From NCBI RefSeq assembly GCF_022048975.1, contig NZ_JAKMHX010000038.1:1-64000 (forward strand): a stretch of DNA of 64,000 nt, read 5' to 3'. The DNA is from Sporosarcina cyprini (GTDB lineage: Bacteria > Bacillota > Bacilli > Bacillales_A > Planococcaceae). Numbering within the stretch: the stretch's first letter is position 1; every line of letters begins with the position of its first letter. The translations under genes and the position numbers were made by a program. Shown here one piece after another: positions 54,557 to 63,436 of the stretch. The notes beneath the pieces are model-generated. The model searched no databases, was not told the origin of the DNA, and worked only from the letters and a program-made list of their open reading frames with translations.

Positions 54557-56335
54557 TTACACTTCTTCCTGATCAATCGGTAACACACATCGGAAGATCG
54601 TCCCGTGAGTCGGGCCGAGTTCTGCACTGATTTCTCCGCCGTGCGAGTCGATAATATTCTTTGCAATCGCAAGGCCAAGGCCGGTACCGCCCTTCCCTCT
54701 AGTACGAGCTTTATCCGCCTTATAGAATCGTTCGAAAATATAAGGCAGGTCTTCCTTTGGAATGCCGCTTCCTGTATCGGAAACCGCAATCTCAATTACA
54801 TCCTTCCCTTTTTCGACACAGATCGTAACTTCTCCTCCATCCGGCGTGTGGCGAATGGCATTATCGATTAAATTTGTGAAAACTTGTTCCAGCCGGTCCT
54901 CGTCTGCAACTATTTCAATTTCCTCCACCGGATGGAGCGTGAGCGACACGTTTGCATCCCTCGCCACCTGCATGAACTTATTGACGATTCGTTCCAAGAA
55001 ATGAACAACATCGACAGGAGATTTGTAAAGCCGCATATGCCCTGATTCCATCCTCGCCAAATCGAGCAGATCCGTTACCAGTCTGCTCATCCGCTTGGAC
55101 TCATCGTGGATGATCTGCATAATTTCATTCCGTTCCTCTTCACTCGAAGTGACTCCGTCCAGAATTGCTTCACTATATCCTTGCAGCATCGAAATCGGTG
55201 TTCTCAATTCATGGGACACATTGGCAATAAAATCGGAACGTAGTTTATCGAGCTTATGCTGGTCCGTCATATCCCGGAACACGGCGACCGCACCTCGAAT
55301 ACTGTTCTCACTATAAAGTGGGCTGATCGAAACCCCGTAAAACTGGCCATTCAGCTCCAATTCTTCCTCTACTTCCTCAGCAAAAGTGATGACATGTTCC
55401 AGCATATGAACAATTTCAGGTGGTAAGATCTTGTTGGAATCATTTGCAGCCTGGTACCATTTCTGCAAAATCCGCTCTGCCTGCGGGTTGTGAAGCAGGA
55501 TTGAATAATCACTATTGAACGAAATGACAGCGTCCGTCATGGAGGTCAGAATACTGGAAAGTTGGCCTTTCTCCTGTTTAATCAATTCTACTTGAAATTT
55601 TAATTGTTTCCCCATCTGGTTGAAAGCGGTTGCCAATTGCCCAATCTCATCGTTTTGCAGGACTGGCAGACGGGTGTCAAAGTTCCCTTTGGATAATTCA
55701 AATGCCGCCTGTTTCATACCTCTTAACGGGGAAGTAATCCGGGTAGATAGGAAAAAAGCGAAGAATGTCGTCAATACAAAAGCGATAAACGCTGATAAGA
55801 AGACAATATGGGTTGTGCTTTTTGTCGTTCGGTGAACGGCATCCAGGCTTTGATAGAGAACAATCGACTGCTTGACATTTCCCGTTTCATAATAGGGATA
55901 TGTCAATACAAGAAACTTCTCCATTACATCTTGCTCCCGTAAGGAAGGCAGAATCATTTCCTTAACGGACTTCCCATCCTTTTGCCCCGATTGAAATAAA
56001 TTCGGCTCATCTAAAATCTTTCGTTCAATACGTTCTTCATTCAAGCCGTTATGGAATGAATACAGGACGTCCTTGTTGGAATCAACGATCAACGCATTTG
56101 TTTCATCTCCGAGCACATCCTGTATGATCAGCCGCATCGCAGTTTCATCATCGTGATCCACGATGATTTTTCCAATAGTGGCCGCTTCCCTTCTAAGCGA
56201 ATCCTCCGCTTGTTTTGTATGGAAGTTATCAAGGAATTCAAGCAGCAGCACGGTCACAATGAATAATACAAATGAAACGAGAAGCAATATGGTTGCCCAT
56301 AGCTTCCCGACGATTGAATTCCATATCTTAATCAT
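54557..56335 (-). CDS. resE: Sensor histidine kinase ResE
   Basis: ResE senses oxygen limitation or redox state and phosphorylates ResD. Membrane helices at about 11-33 and 176-198 flank an outer domain; HAMP (about 199-250), PAS (about 255-365), the phospho-acceptor His375 in NVSHELRTP, and the ATPase domain with GTGLGLAI follow. 592 aa. It overlaps the end of resD by 8 bases. Confidence 0.95.
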   Translation of the reverse strand: MIKIWNSIVGKLWATILLLVSFVLFIVTVLLLEFLDNFHTKQAEDSLRREAATIGKIIVDHDDETAMRLIIQDVLGDETNALIVDSNKDVLYSFHNGLNEERIERKILDEPNLFQSGQKDGKSVKEMILPSLREQDVMEKFLVLTYPYYETGNVKQSIVLYQSLDAVHRTTKSTTHIVFLSAFIAFVLTTFFAFFLSTRITSPLRGMKQAAFELSKGNFDTRLPVLQNDEIGQLATAFNQMGKQLKFQVELIKQEKGQLSSILTSMTDAVISFNSDYSILLHNPQAERILQKWYQAANDSNKILPPEIVHMLEHVITFAEEVEEELELNGQFYGVSISPLYSENSIRGAVAVFRDMTDQHKLDKLRSDFIANVSHELRTPISMLQGYSEAILDGVTSSEEERNEIMQIIHDESKRMSRLVTDLLDLARMESGHMRLYKSPVDVVHFLERIVNKFMQVARDANVSLTLHPVEEIEIVADEDRLEQVFTNLIDNAIRHTPDGGEVTICVEKGKDVIEIAVSDTGSGIPKEDLPYIFERFYKADKARTRGKGGTGLGLAIAKNIIDSHGGEISAELGPTHGTIFRCVLPIDQEEV

Positions 56336-57047
56336 TTGGTACCTCGAATTTATAGCCGACGCCCCAAACGGTCACAATCATTTTTGCCGCACGTTCAGAT
56401 ACCCTGCTCAATTTTTCGCGCAGGCGTTTCACATGCGTATCGACCGTACGAAGATCACCGAAAAATTCATAATGCCATACTTCTTTCAGCAATTGTTCCC
56501 GATCAAAGACTTTATCAGGCGCCTTCGCCAAGAAATAGAGAAGCTCATATTCTTTCGGCGTCAAGTTCACTTCGTTTCCTTCCGCTGTTACCCGATGAGC
56601 ATCATGGTCGATCGTCAGCTGCGGGAAAACGACAAGATCCTTGGACGCGGTCGAAGAAGAAGTTGCGTTTTGGAAACTCGATCTGCGCAAAATCGCTTTG
56701 ACACGAAGCACCACTTCTCTAGGACTGAACGGTTTGACAATATAGTCATCGGCCCCCGTCTCAAATCCGGTTACCCTGTCGGACTCTTCCCCTTTCGCTG
56801 TCAATAGGATGATTGGTGTCTGGTCCTTTTTATCACGGATTTCCTGCAATACTTCAAAGCCATCCTTTTCAGGCATCATTACATCTAGCAATATACAGTC
56901 ATATCGATTTTCTTCAAATTTTTCAAGAGCTTCCGCCCCGTCCATCGCTTCATCAATTTGAAAGCCTTCTCTCGATAGATACATATTTAAGAGACGGCGA
57001 ATTCTTTCCTCGTCATCAACGACTAATAACCTAACGTTTTCTTCCAC
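56328..57047 (-). CDS. resD: Response regulator ResD
   Basis: The receiver domain has Asp11, Asp12 and the phosphorylated Asp55 (LLDVMMPEKDG) with the conserved Lys in LTAKGEE; a winged-helix OmpR-type output domain follows (239 aa). ResD activates respiratory genes such as qcr and res. Start codon GTG behind AAAGGGG. Unlike Bacillus subtilis, resD is 1 kb away from resC and must have its own promoter. Confidence 0.95.
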   Translation of the reverse strand: MEENVRLLVVDDEERIRRLLNMYLSREGFQIDEAMDGAEALEKFEENRYDCILLDVMMPEKDGFEVLQEIRDKKDQTPIILLTAKGEESDRVTGFETGADDYIVKPFSPREVVLRVKAILRRSSFQNATSSSTASKDLVVFPQLTIDHDAHRVTAEGNEVNLTPKEYELLYFLAKAPDKVFDREQLLKEVWHYEFFGDLRTVDTHVKRLREKLSRVSERAAKMIVTVWGVGYKFEVPND

Positions 57048-57081
57048 AGGCTAAAACCCCTTTCATCTTGCTGCTATCTCC

Positions 57082-57087
57082 ATTGTA
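57082..57087 (-). promoter_or_regulatory. Possible -10 of a resDE promoter
   Basis: Minus-strand TACAAT, 5 of 6 to the -10 consensus, about 35 bases before the resD GTG. The -35 is weak, as expected for an activated promoter. Confidence 0.35.
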
Positions 57088-57135
57088 CAAGTCACGAAGG
57101 AAAAAGAAAAGCTTCGGACAACCGTTGTGCTGCAA

Positions 57136-57144
57136 GGTGTGAAC
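57136..57144. promoter_or_regulatory. Weak possible ResD site upstream of resD
   Basis: GGTGTGAAC keeps 7 of 9 bases of the qcr/res 9-mer TTTGTGAAC, in the same orientation, and is centred about 65 bases before the predicted start of transcription. Confidence 0.3.
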
Positions 57145-57369
57145 AAGATTTGATAGTGTTGCTTTCTAACGGCGGACATTCCGTATATAGCTCCTTTTTC
57201 TGCTTACCGCCATGCACTCAGGCATAACGAGTTTCTTATAGCTGTAGATAAATTCTGGATTTTCTTCTACAGGATAAGTAATTCAAGGAAATGCTAATTC
57301 TCCATTGCAGCTGGACGTTTTTTTATTTTACAAGTTACTTTTTCAAAACTGGGGATATAAACAAGATGT

Positions 57370-57490
57370 TGCTTTCCGTTCCGGCGCTCGCTTTCCGCGG
57401 GCATGGCTTGAGCCTCCTCGTCCGCTTCGCTTCCTGCGGGGTCTCAAGGCTCATGCTATTCCCGCAGGAGTCGAGCGCCTCCACTCCTAG
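57370..57490. repeat. Long GC-rich palindromic intergenic element
   Basis: The outer arms GGCGCTCG (57384-57391) and CGAGCGCC (57473-57480) pair perfectly. Inside, GCGGG pairs with CCCGC, CATG with CATG and CTTGAG with CTCAAG, leaving a cruciform-like core. It is GC-rich against its surroundings. From memory it resembles a multi-copy intergenic palindrome common in Bacillaceae and relatives; I cannot run the search. No transposase frame is present. Confidence 0.7.
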
Positions 57491-57840
57491 CAAGAGGTGC
57501 TTATGAATAACTAAATAAACCTTTAAAATATTTGTTTTTTTGAATAGCTAGATGTGCTGTTATTTGCATATCCAGTAACAAAGCTTCGGCAGATTCATTA
57601 TGATACAAAATGTTGTAATTGATTAAGATGAAATGCAACCTTCAGAAATTTATTCATACATTGACCTCAACCTTTTGTGGCTTATCGACTTAGCACTCCT
57701 TGGTCAGCAATCTCCTTTTAAAGCCGATAGAAAATGTGCTCAAACAGGTCCATGCATGTTCATGCTGGTTAATCTGATTTTCCTTCATCTATCACCGCAT
57801 TTATTTTTAAAGAAAAACTGTTGATTAGAGCGAATGCTAG

Positions 57841-57995
57841 CTACTTCAGCGGGACCATGGTCGGTGCATAGCAAAAGCCGTGACGAAGAACGGCTTTTGC
57901 GACAAAAAGCAGAGCGTTTGTAGCAAGAGCTGTTCGATTGGCTGAAGCCGTGACCGCGGAAAGCATCCAGCCGTAGCGGAAATCAACTTTTCTAT
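57841..57995. repeat. Degenerate intergenic element with hairpin
   Basis: A perfect 11-bp hairpin (GCAAAAGCCGT / ACGGCTTTTGC, 57871-57900) is followed by a segment ending CCGCGGAAAGC and GTAGCGGAAATCAAC, which resembles from memory the end of the same class of Bacillaceae intergenic repeats. Probably a decayed copy. Confidence 0.4.
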
Positions 57996-58011
57996 TTGTT
58001 CTTTCATTATA

Positions 58012-58047
58012 AAAAAGGACTGCACAGCTTTTACACTGCACAGTCCG
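58012..58047 (-). terminator. Terminator after resC
   Basis: Minus-strand GGACTGTGCAG pairs with CTGTGCAGTCC (two G-U wobbles) around an 8-nt loop and is followed by six T. It ends resABC before resDE. Confidence 0.88.
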
Positions 58048-58052
58048 TTTAA

Positions 58053-59240
58053 TTATTTCGCGTAGGAATGCAATCCGGCGAGAATGAAGTTTACGAAGAT
58101 CAGGTTGAACATGATGATGATGAAACCGATCACCGCCAGCCAAGCTGAATTTTTCCCTTCCCATCCGCGGGATAAGCGGAGATGGAGGAATGCTGCGTAA
58201 AACAGCCAAGTGATGAGGGCCCATACTTCTTTCGGGTCCCAACCCCAGAATCTTGACCAAGCTTCATGTGCCCAGATCATTGCAAAGATTAATGCTCCCA
58301 AAGTGAATACAGGGAAGCCGATTAAAACAGAACGATACCCGATTTCATCCATGAGCTGTGAGTTAGCTCTCTTCGCAAGCGGCTGGACGAACTCAGCAAG
58401 CCGTTTCCTTACAATTAGACGGAGCAGCCCATAGAGGATAGAACCAATGAACAGAGACCAAACGAATGTCGTCAATGTTTTACCATTTAGAATAGCCGGT
58501 AATTCCACCCACGGTTTCATCGTATCAGGCGATTTGGCTACCGATTCATTCATCCCGAAAAGAGGCGGATAATTGTATACGATAGAAGCAGGTTTGTCGT
58601 TTTTATCGATGTAATCAAATTCCGCTTCATAGCCGGCCAATTTAAATGTACTCGAAGATAAGACAAATCCAATAACTAACATGATGACAAACATGACAAA
58701 CTCGATCCAGAAGCGTTGTCTGGACTTCTTAGACATATCAATGTTCTTCAGCAAGTAAATCAAACCTGCAACGGCACTGATAGCCAAGATGGATTCACCA
58801 AGCGCTGCGGTAATAACGTGAATCGTCAGCCAATGACTTTGCAAAGCAGGAATCAAAGGCGTTACTTCTTTCGGGAACATGCTTGCATAAGCAATGATTA
58901 AAATCGCGATCGGCAAGGCAAACAGTCCAAGCGATGGTGTCCGGTATAAGAAAAAGATAAGGATGAATGCACCGACTAACATCATCCCGAACGCCGTCGT
59001 AAATTCGAACATATTACTGACCGGGGCATGCCCCCCTGCTATCCATCTCGTAATGAAATAGCCGACATGCGTCAGGAATCCGATGATCGTTATGAAGATT
59101 CCGATGGTACCCCATTTATTATTCCTATAGGAAGCCTCCGATTTAGCTCCCTTGACCGCTCCTCCGAAGAAAGCGGTCGCAATTAAATAGGCGATAAAGG
59201 AAATTTCAAGTAAAGTCGCACTGATATTAGCTAATCCCAT
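58053..59240 (-). CDS. resC: Cytochrome c biogenesis protein ResC (CcsA)
   Basis: With ResB it forms the system II haem exporter and cytochrome c synthase. The 395-aa protein has about eight membrane helices and the tryptophan-rich haem-binding stretch [15 protein letters not shown] near residue 325. The start overlaps the resB stop as TAATG, with GGAG ten bases upstream. Confidence 0.95.
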   Translation of the reverse strand: MGLANISATLLEISFIAYLIATAFFGGAVKGAKSEASYRNNKWGTIGIFITIIGFLTHVGYFITRWIAGGHAPVSNMFEFTTAFGMMLVGAFILIFFLYRTPSLGLFALPIAILIIAYASMFPKEVTPLIPALQSHWLTIHVITAALGESILAISAVAGLIYLLKNIDMSKKSRQRFWIEFVMFVIMLVIGFVLSSSTFKLAGYEAEFDYIDKNDKPASIVYNYPPLFGMNESVAKSPDTMKPWVELPAILNGKTLTTFVWSLFIGSILYGLLRLIVRKRLAEFVQPLAKRANSQLMDEIGYRSVLIGFPVFTLGALIFAMIWAHEAWSRFWGWDPKEVWALITWLFYAAFLHLRLSRGWEGKNSAWLAVIGFIIIMFNLIFVNFILAGLHSYAK

Positions 59241-60901
59241 TATGATTCAGCTCCTTCCTCTTGCTCTTCTTTCGACTCTTTATCCTGTCGATCTATATAA
59301 GCAGGCAACTCGGATGTTTCTTTTACTATGTCTAATTCCTTTTTCAAAGAAAACCAGTTCTTATTCGTATGGGCTGCGACCATTACTTGCTGGTCTGCCC
59401 CTTTTTGAATCCAAATTCTTCGATGATTCCAATAAGAACCCATAATGACGCCAATCATAAAGATGATTCCGCCCAATAGCAAGATATATAATGTCTTGTC
59501 CTTGCGTATTGTAAACCCTGAAATATCGCGAGTATCCGCGCTCACAAATTTCACTTTATAAGCGTTTTCTTCGGTTTCCAGCGTCTGCCGGATGGCCACG
59601 AAACTTTTTTCACCCTCCGGTTTTTCCGGAGTCGACATTTTAAAGATGAATGCGGGATTGTTCGGAATCGGCGATTTTGAAACCGGTTCTCCGTCTTTGA
59701 TTCCATCATAATCCGCATAGTACTCCAGCAATTCCACTTTCGCGCCGTTGTCTAATTCGTATGTTCCTTTAGGATCATCTAAATCGATTGTAAACTCTCC
59801 GAATGACTTATCTGTCGATTTCTCAATCAATTGCATCGTCATGGATTTCAATTCACTTAAGCGATAATCCATTTGGAATACATTATACCCATCGAATTTA
59901 AGTGGTTTATTCACAACAATCGAATAATCTTTTACAAACTCCAGGTCCTCAGAACCAGGCAAGGATCCTTCTTTTTCTTTATAAAGCGTAACGTCCGTCT
60001 GGAAGTTCTTCACGATGGGACCAACGCGATCAAGGGCTTCCCCGAAAACTGCATTGGCATCCTCTTTCGTATACGTTTCTAAAATGAAATCATTGCTTTT
60101 CAAGAAGTAGCCAGGCGCACCAGTAATATTGCGCAATTCTCCTTCCCGAATCCACATCGTCTCGTCCACATAAAATCCTGGGATGCCGCGTAACAATACG
60201 CCGAATAAGAAGATAATAAGTCCGGTATGATTTACGTAAGGACCCCAGCGTGAAAAACGGTTCTTCTCAGCGAGAATTGCTCCGTCTTCGGCCTTGACGT
60301 TATATTTCATTTCCTTCAAGGCAACTTCCGCTTTTTTCAACGAATCCTCTGGATCGGCCGCTTTGCCCTCACCAAAGATACGCTGACGCTTCATAAAGGA
60401 CACATGGCGTTTCGTCCGCTGCTTTTTTAAGGATTTATAGAGCGGAACGACACGGTCGATACTTGCGATAATGATGGATGTCCCCAGCATGCCGATAAGA
60501 ATTTTAAACCACCAGCTGTTGTACATATCATAAAAACCAAGTTTATAATACAAGGTTCCAAAGATCTTATATGTCTTTTCATAATACGCCAAATATTCCG
60601 CATCCGTGGCATTAACCGAACTAACCGGTGCGTACAATTTCTGCGGGAAAATCGTACCGATAGCGGAAGTGCTCAATACTAAAACAATGATAGTGACTCC
60701 AACTTTGACGCTCGAGAAAAAATTCCAGATCTTATCAATGATCGACTTGTTATACGTCTGAGATCTTCTTGCCGATCCTTCATATCTCATATCGACCACT
60801 TGACTTTTTTCTGCCTCTTCGGTCAACGGCCGGCCACAAGCCTCGCATAAGACCGTACCAAATGGGTTTTCATGGCCGCATTGACATTTGATTTTGCTCA
60901 T
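59240..60901 (-). CDS. resB: Cytochrome c biogenesis protein ResB (Ccs1)
   Basis: Partner of ResC in haem delivery to apocytochrome c. A zinc-ribbon-like N terminus ([18 protein letters not shown]) leads to three membrane helices (about 70-90, 130-155 and 210-230), a large outer domain and a last helix near 490-510. 553 aa. The ATG is ten bases after AAGGAG. It follows resA by 17 bases. Confidence 0.95.
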   Translation of the reverse strand: MSKIKCQCGHENPFGTVLCEACGRPLTEEAEKSQVVDMRYEGSARRSQTYNKSIIDKIWNFFSSVKVGVTIIVLVLSTSAIGTIFPQKLYAPVSSVNATDAEYLAYYEKTYKIFGTLYYKLGFYDMYNSWWFKILIGMLGTSIIIASIDRVVPLYKSLKKQRTKRHVSFMKRQRIFGEGKAADPEDSLKKAEVALKEMKYNVKAEDGAILAEKNRFSRWGPYVNHTGLIIFLFGVLLRGIPGFYVDETMWIREGELRNITGAPGYFLKSNDFILETYTKEDANAVFGEALDRVGPIVKNFQTDVTLYKEKEGSLPGSEDLEFVKDYSIVVNKPLKFDGYNVFQMDYRLSELKSMTMQLIEKSTDKSFGEFTIDLDDPKGTYELDNGAKVELLEYYADYDGIKDGEPVSKSPIPNNPAFIFKMSTPEKPEGEKSFVAIRQTLETEENAYKVKFVSADTRDISGFTIRKDKTLYILLLGGIIFMIGVIMGSYWNHRRIWIQKGADQQVMVAAHTNKNWFSLKKELDIVKETSELPAYIDRQDKESKEEQEEGAES

Positions 60902-60918
60902 AGCTAACGTACTCCTTA

Positions 60919-61449
60919 TCAGGGTTGGATACTTTCCATATACGACTTGATTTCCTCCTTGGACATTTCACTCTTTAGAATTTTGACGATCTTGCCGTTT
61001 TTATCAATCAAGAAAGTCGTTGGAAGCGGCTGGATATTGTATGCTTCCTTCACATCTTTTGTCTTGTCAATCAAGACCGGGAATGTCAAATCGTACTGAT
61101 TACGGAATGAATCCACCTTCAGTTTTGGCTCTCCGACATTAACGGATAACACGTGAACTCCCTTGTCCTTGAATTCCTTGTAATAATCTTCAATAAATGG
61201 CATCTCTTTTTTACAAGGAGGACACCAAGTTCCCCAAAAATTCAGGAACACTCCTTGTCCTTCATAGTCAGACAGGCGGTGTTTATTGCCTTCCAAGTCA
61301 ACGAGCTCAAAGTCAGGAGCTTTGTCCCCTACTTCCAGTACTTTGACTTTGTCTTTCGAAACGATGGAAAAAATAATTGCCGATGCCAGCAATATGAGGA
61401 CGACAGCTCTGATGATCAAGCGTTTCGTTTTTTTATTCGCCTTGGCCAC
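60919..61449 (-). CDS. resA: Thiol-disulfide oxidoreductase ResA
   Basis: ResA reduces the haem-binding cysteines of apocytochrome c outside the membrane. An N-terminal anchor (about 11-31) precedes a thioredoxin fold with the active site WCPPC at 75-79 and the cis-proline region PLPTTFLID. 176 aa. Start codon GTG behind AGGAGG. It is the first gene of resABC and has a promoter with a possible ResD site. Confidence 0.95.
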   Translation of the reverse strand: MAKANKKTKRLIIRAVVLILLASAIIFSIVSKDKVKVLEVGDKAPDFELVDLEGNKHRLSDYEGQGVFLNFWGTWCPPCKKEMPFIEDYYKEFKDKGVHVLSVNVGEPKLKVDSFRNQYDLTFPVLIDKTKDVKEAYNIQPLPTTFLIDKNGKIVKILKSEMSKEEIKSYMESIQP

Positions 61450-61486
61450 TGTTCAGCCTCCTAACGATAAATGAGTTCTAAATTCG

Positions 61487-61495
61487 ATTATAACA
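61487..61495 (-). promoter_or_regulatory. Extended -10 promoter for resABC
   Basis: Minus-strand TGTTATAAT is a perfect extended -10 (TG-N-TATAAT), about 40 bases before the resA start. The -35 region is poor, as expected for a promoter that needs an activator. Confidence 0.6.
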
Positions 61496-61531
61496 AATGA
61501 AACCTGTTAAAAAACTTGAAGTCGTGATAGC

Positions 61532-61540
61532 TTTGTGAAC
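61532..61540. promoter_or_regulatory. Possible ResD-binding site upstream of resA
   Basis: TTTGTGAAC on the + strand, identical to the site upstream of qcrA and one base from the ResD sequence I recall (TTTGTGAAT). It is centred about 56 bases before the predicted transcript start. Confidence 0.5.
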
Positions 61541-61552
61541 ATTTCGGGAAAC

Positions 61553-62287
61553 TCAGTTACCGATTTTGCCTGTCTCCGCAAGGACTCGCAGCTGTTTCAC
61601 TTCATGGGTTGTCAATTCGCGCGCTTCGCCCGCATTTAAGCCATAGGTCGTTAACGTGCCGAATGACTCCCTCTTCAATTTCAGAACAGGGCAGCCGATT
61701 GCTTCGAACATACGGCGCACTTGCCGGTTTCTGCCTTCATGAATGGTAATTTCAATAATGGCAGTACCTGTTTTTTTGTCTACTGACTGCATTTTCAACT
61801 TTGCAGGAGCTGTCATTCCATCTTCGAGTTCAATGCCCCGCTCCAATTTTTTCAGCAGTTCCCGGTTCGGGATGCCTTTTACCTTCGCCACATATGTCTT
61901 ATGGATTTTAAATTTCGGATGCGTCATCAAGTACGAGAACTCTCCGTCATTGGTCAACACAATGACTCCTGATGTATCATAATCCAGTCTTCCGACAGGG
62001 AAAATACGTTCTTCGACATGTGGGAGCAAGTCCAGTACCGTCTTTCTTCCTTTGTCATCTTCAACCGTTGAGATATAGCCGCGAGGTTTATAAAGCAAAT
62101 AATAAACATTCCGTTCTTTAACTAGCTCTACGCCTTCCACTTCGACAGAATCGGATTTGGAAACCTTCGTTCCGAGTTCCCTAATGACAACTCCGTTCAC
62201 TTTCACTTTACCTTCCAGTATGAGTGTCTCCGCTTTTCTGCGAGAAGCGACTCCTGCCTGCGCCAATACTTTTTGTAGTCTTTCCAA
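61553..62287 (-). CDS. rluB: Ribosomal large-subunit pseudouridine synthase B
   Basis: It modifies a uridine in 23S rRNA. An N-terminal S4 RNA-binding domain (about 1-60) precedes the RsuA/RluB-type catalytic domain with Asp102 in GRLDYDTSG. 244 aa. Start codon TTG with GGAAGGTG seven bases upstream. It precedes resA as in Bacillus subtilis. Confidence 0.94.
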   Translation of the reverse strand: MERLQKVLAQAGVASRRKAETLILEGKVKVNGVVIRELGTKVSKSDSVEVEGVELVKERNVYYLLYKPRGYISTVEDDKGRKTVLDLLPHVEERIFPVGRLDYDTSGVIVLTNDGEFSYLMTHPKFKIHKTYVAKVKGIPNRELLKKLERGIELEDGMTAPAKLKMQSVDKKTGTAIIEITIHEGRNRQVRRMFEAIGCPVLKLKRESFGTLTTYGLNAGEARELTTHEVKQLRVLAETGKIGN

Positions 62288-62347
62288 ACTTCGTCACCTT
62301 CCTTCTTTCCTCAAAAAATTATGTCACACTTCCATGAAAATGAAAAG

Positions 62348-62373
62348 AAGACTGTCCTAAAGAAGGCAGTCTT
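62348..62373 (-). terminator. Terminator after the D-Ala-D-Ala carboxypeptidase gene
   Basis: AAGACTG-CC pairs with GG-CAGTCTT on the minus strand (one bulged A), followed by a T-rich tail. It lies between this gene and rluB. Confidence 0.6.
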
Positions 62374-62437
62374 ACGGAATTTGTCATAATTACGACGTAT
62401 TTAAGTAAGTTGTATTGATTAGATGTCCATTTAATTA

Positions 62438-63436
62438 TTATTGATGAATAGTAATGTCGGTTGTGATGATCGGCTGATTATCAAACGAAACTGTCCATGA
62501 GCCGGTGCTGATTTTCTCTTTACCGCGAGGTATCCTGACAAAATGGGTGATCCGTTCTTTTTCATCCGGCGATAAAAGTACTTTGATCGGCTCATCCAAT
62601 TGTCCCTCTACGCCAGGCAGTATGGAATATTTCCCTTTCTTGGCGACCGTCACTAAATCATAATCCTTGAATGTCTGATTGGCGAGATCCGTGTGATCCT
62701 TCCAGTCGTCCCCGTCATTCAAAGTTACGATAATTATTTTCTTTCCATCCCTCTCGAAGTAAGTGGCCAATGTCCGGCCTGCCACTTTCGTGAAGCCGGT
62801 CTTCCCAGCCACGACATCAGGATTTGTATGAATGAGGCGATGTTTGTTGCTCCAGCTCCGAACATCCCCATCCTTCCCTTTGTAAATATAGGATTTGGAA
62901 GAGGCGATTTTCTTGAATTCATCATTTTGCATGGCGAAATAAAGCATTTTTGCTGTGTCATAAGCTGTTGATAGATGTTCCTCATGGTGAAGACCGGATG
63001 GATTCATGAATTTCGTATCCTTCAGTCCAAAATAAAGGGCTTTTTCATTCATCATATCGACAAAGCCCTCCAACGAGCCCCCCGCATGTTCCGCAAGGGC
63101 ATAGGCCGCGTCATTGCCTGACCTTAGCATAAGGCCGTGCAGCAATGCTTCGCTTGGCATCTTAGCCCCCTGCACTGTGTAGATGGATGAGCCCTCGGCA
63201 GAAGCTGCTTCCGGTGAAATGGTAATATCGCCAGAAGCCCCGCTTTCTACAATCGTGAAGGCAGTCCAAATTTTTGTCAAACTTGCAATCGGCAATCTCG
63301 CATTCTCGTTGTGGCCTTGCAATAGTCTTCCCGTCTCTGCGTCAATTACCGCCCACGCCTGCCCTGAGGCCGCTTCCTTCGGTGTTGCAGCAAAAAGAAC
63401 AACTAGAAAAAGCACGACAGCAAATGCTCGCCTCAA
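62438..63436 (-). CDS. dacB: D-alanyl-D-alanine carboxypeptidase (DacB/DacF-like)
   Basis: This penicillin-binding protein of low mass trims the terminal D-Ala of peptidoglycan stems. It has a signal peptide (about 1-23), SLTK at 52-55 (Ser52 nucleophile), SGN at 106-108 and KTG at 212-214, and a C-terminal beta domain. 332 aa, shorter than Bacillus subtilis DacB. The TTG start overlaps the scpB stop (TTGA). spmA and spmB, which follow dacB in Bacillus subtilis, are absent. The exact paralogue is not certain. Confidence 0.88.
   Translation of the reverse strand: MRRAFAVVLFLVVLFAATPKEAASGQAWAVIDAETGRLLQGHNENARLPIASLTKIWTAFTIVESGASGDITISPEAASAEGSSIYTVQGAKMPSEALLHGLMLRSGNDAAYALAEHAGGSLEGFVDMMNEKALYFGLKDTKFMNPSGLHHEEHLSTAYDTAKMLYFAMQNDEFKKIASSKSYIYKGKDGDVRSWSNKHRLIHTNPDVVAGKTGFTKVAGRTLATYFERDGKKIIIVTLNDGDDWKDHTDLANQTFKDYDLVTVAKKGKYSILPGVEGQLDEPIKVLLSPDEKERITHFVRIPRGKEKISTGSWTVSFDNQPIITTDITIHQ

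Larger units (their letters stand above)
57048..58052. other. Gene-free 1-kb gap between resC and resD
   Basis: It holds the resD promoter region (57048-57150), a long palindromic element (57370-57490), a second degenerate element with a hairpin (57841-57995) and the resC terminator (58012-58047). The intervals 57150-57370 and 57490-57840 show no gene that I can support; one 63-codon + strand frame at 57633 has no ribosome site. Confidence 0.75.

Noticed and set aside
57370-57490. Insertion sequence
   Set aside because: The palindrome is about 100 bp and no transposase or its remnant is present; it fits a non-coding repeat better.
57633-57824. Plus-strand frame of 63 codons in the resC-resD gap
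   Set aside because: No ribosome site, no family likeness and no neighbour to support it.
57841-58260. Minus-strand frame of 139 codons overlapping the end of resC
   Set aside because: It crosses the resC terminator and runs in another frame of a clearly coding gene.
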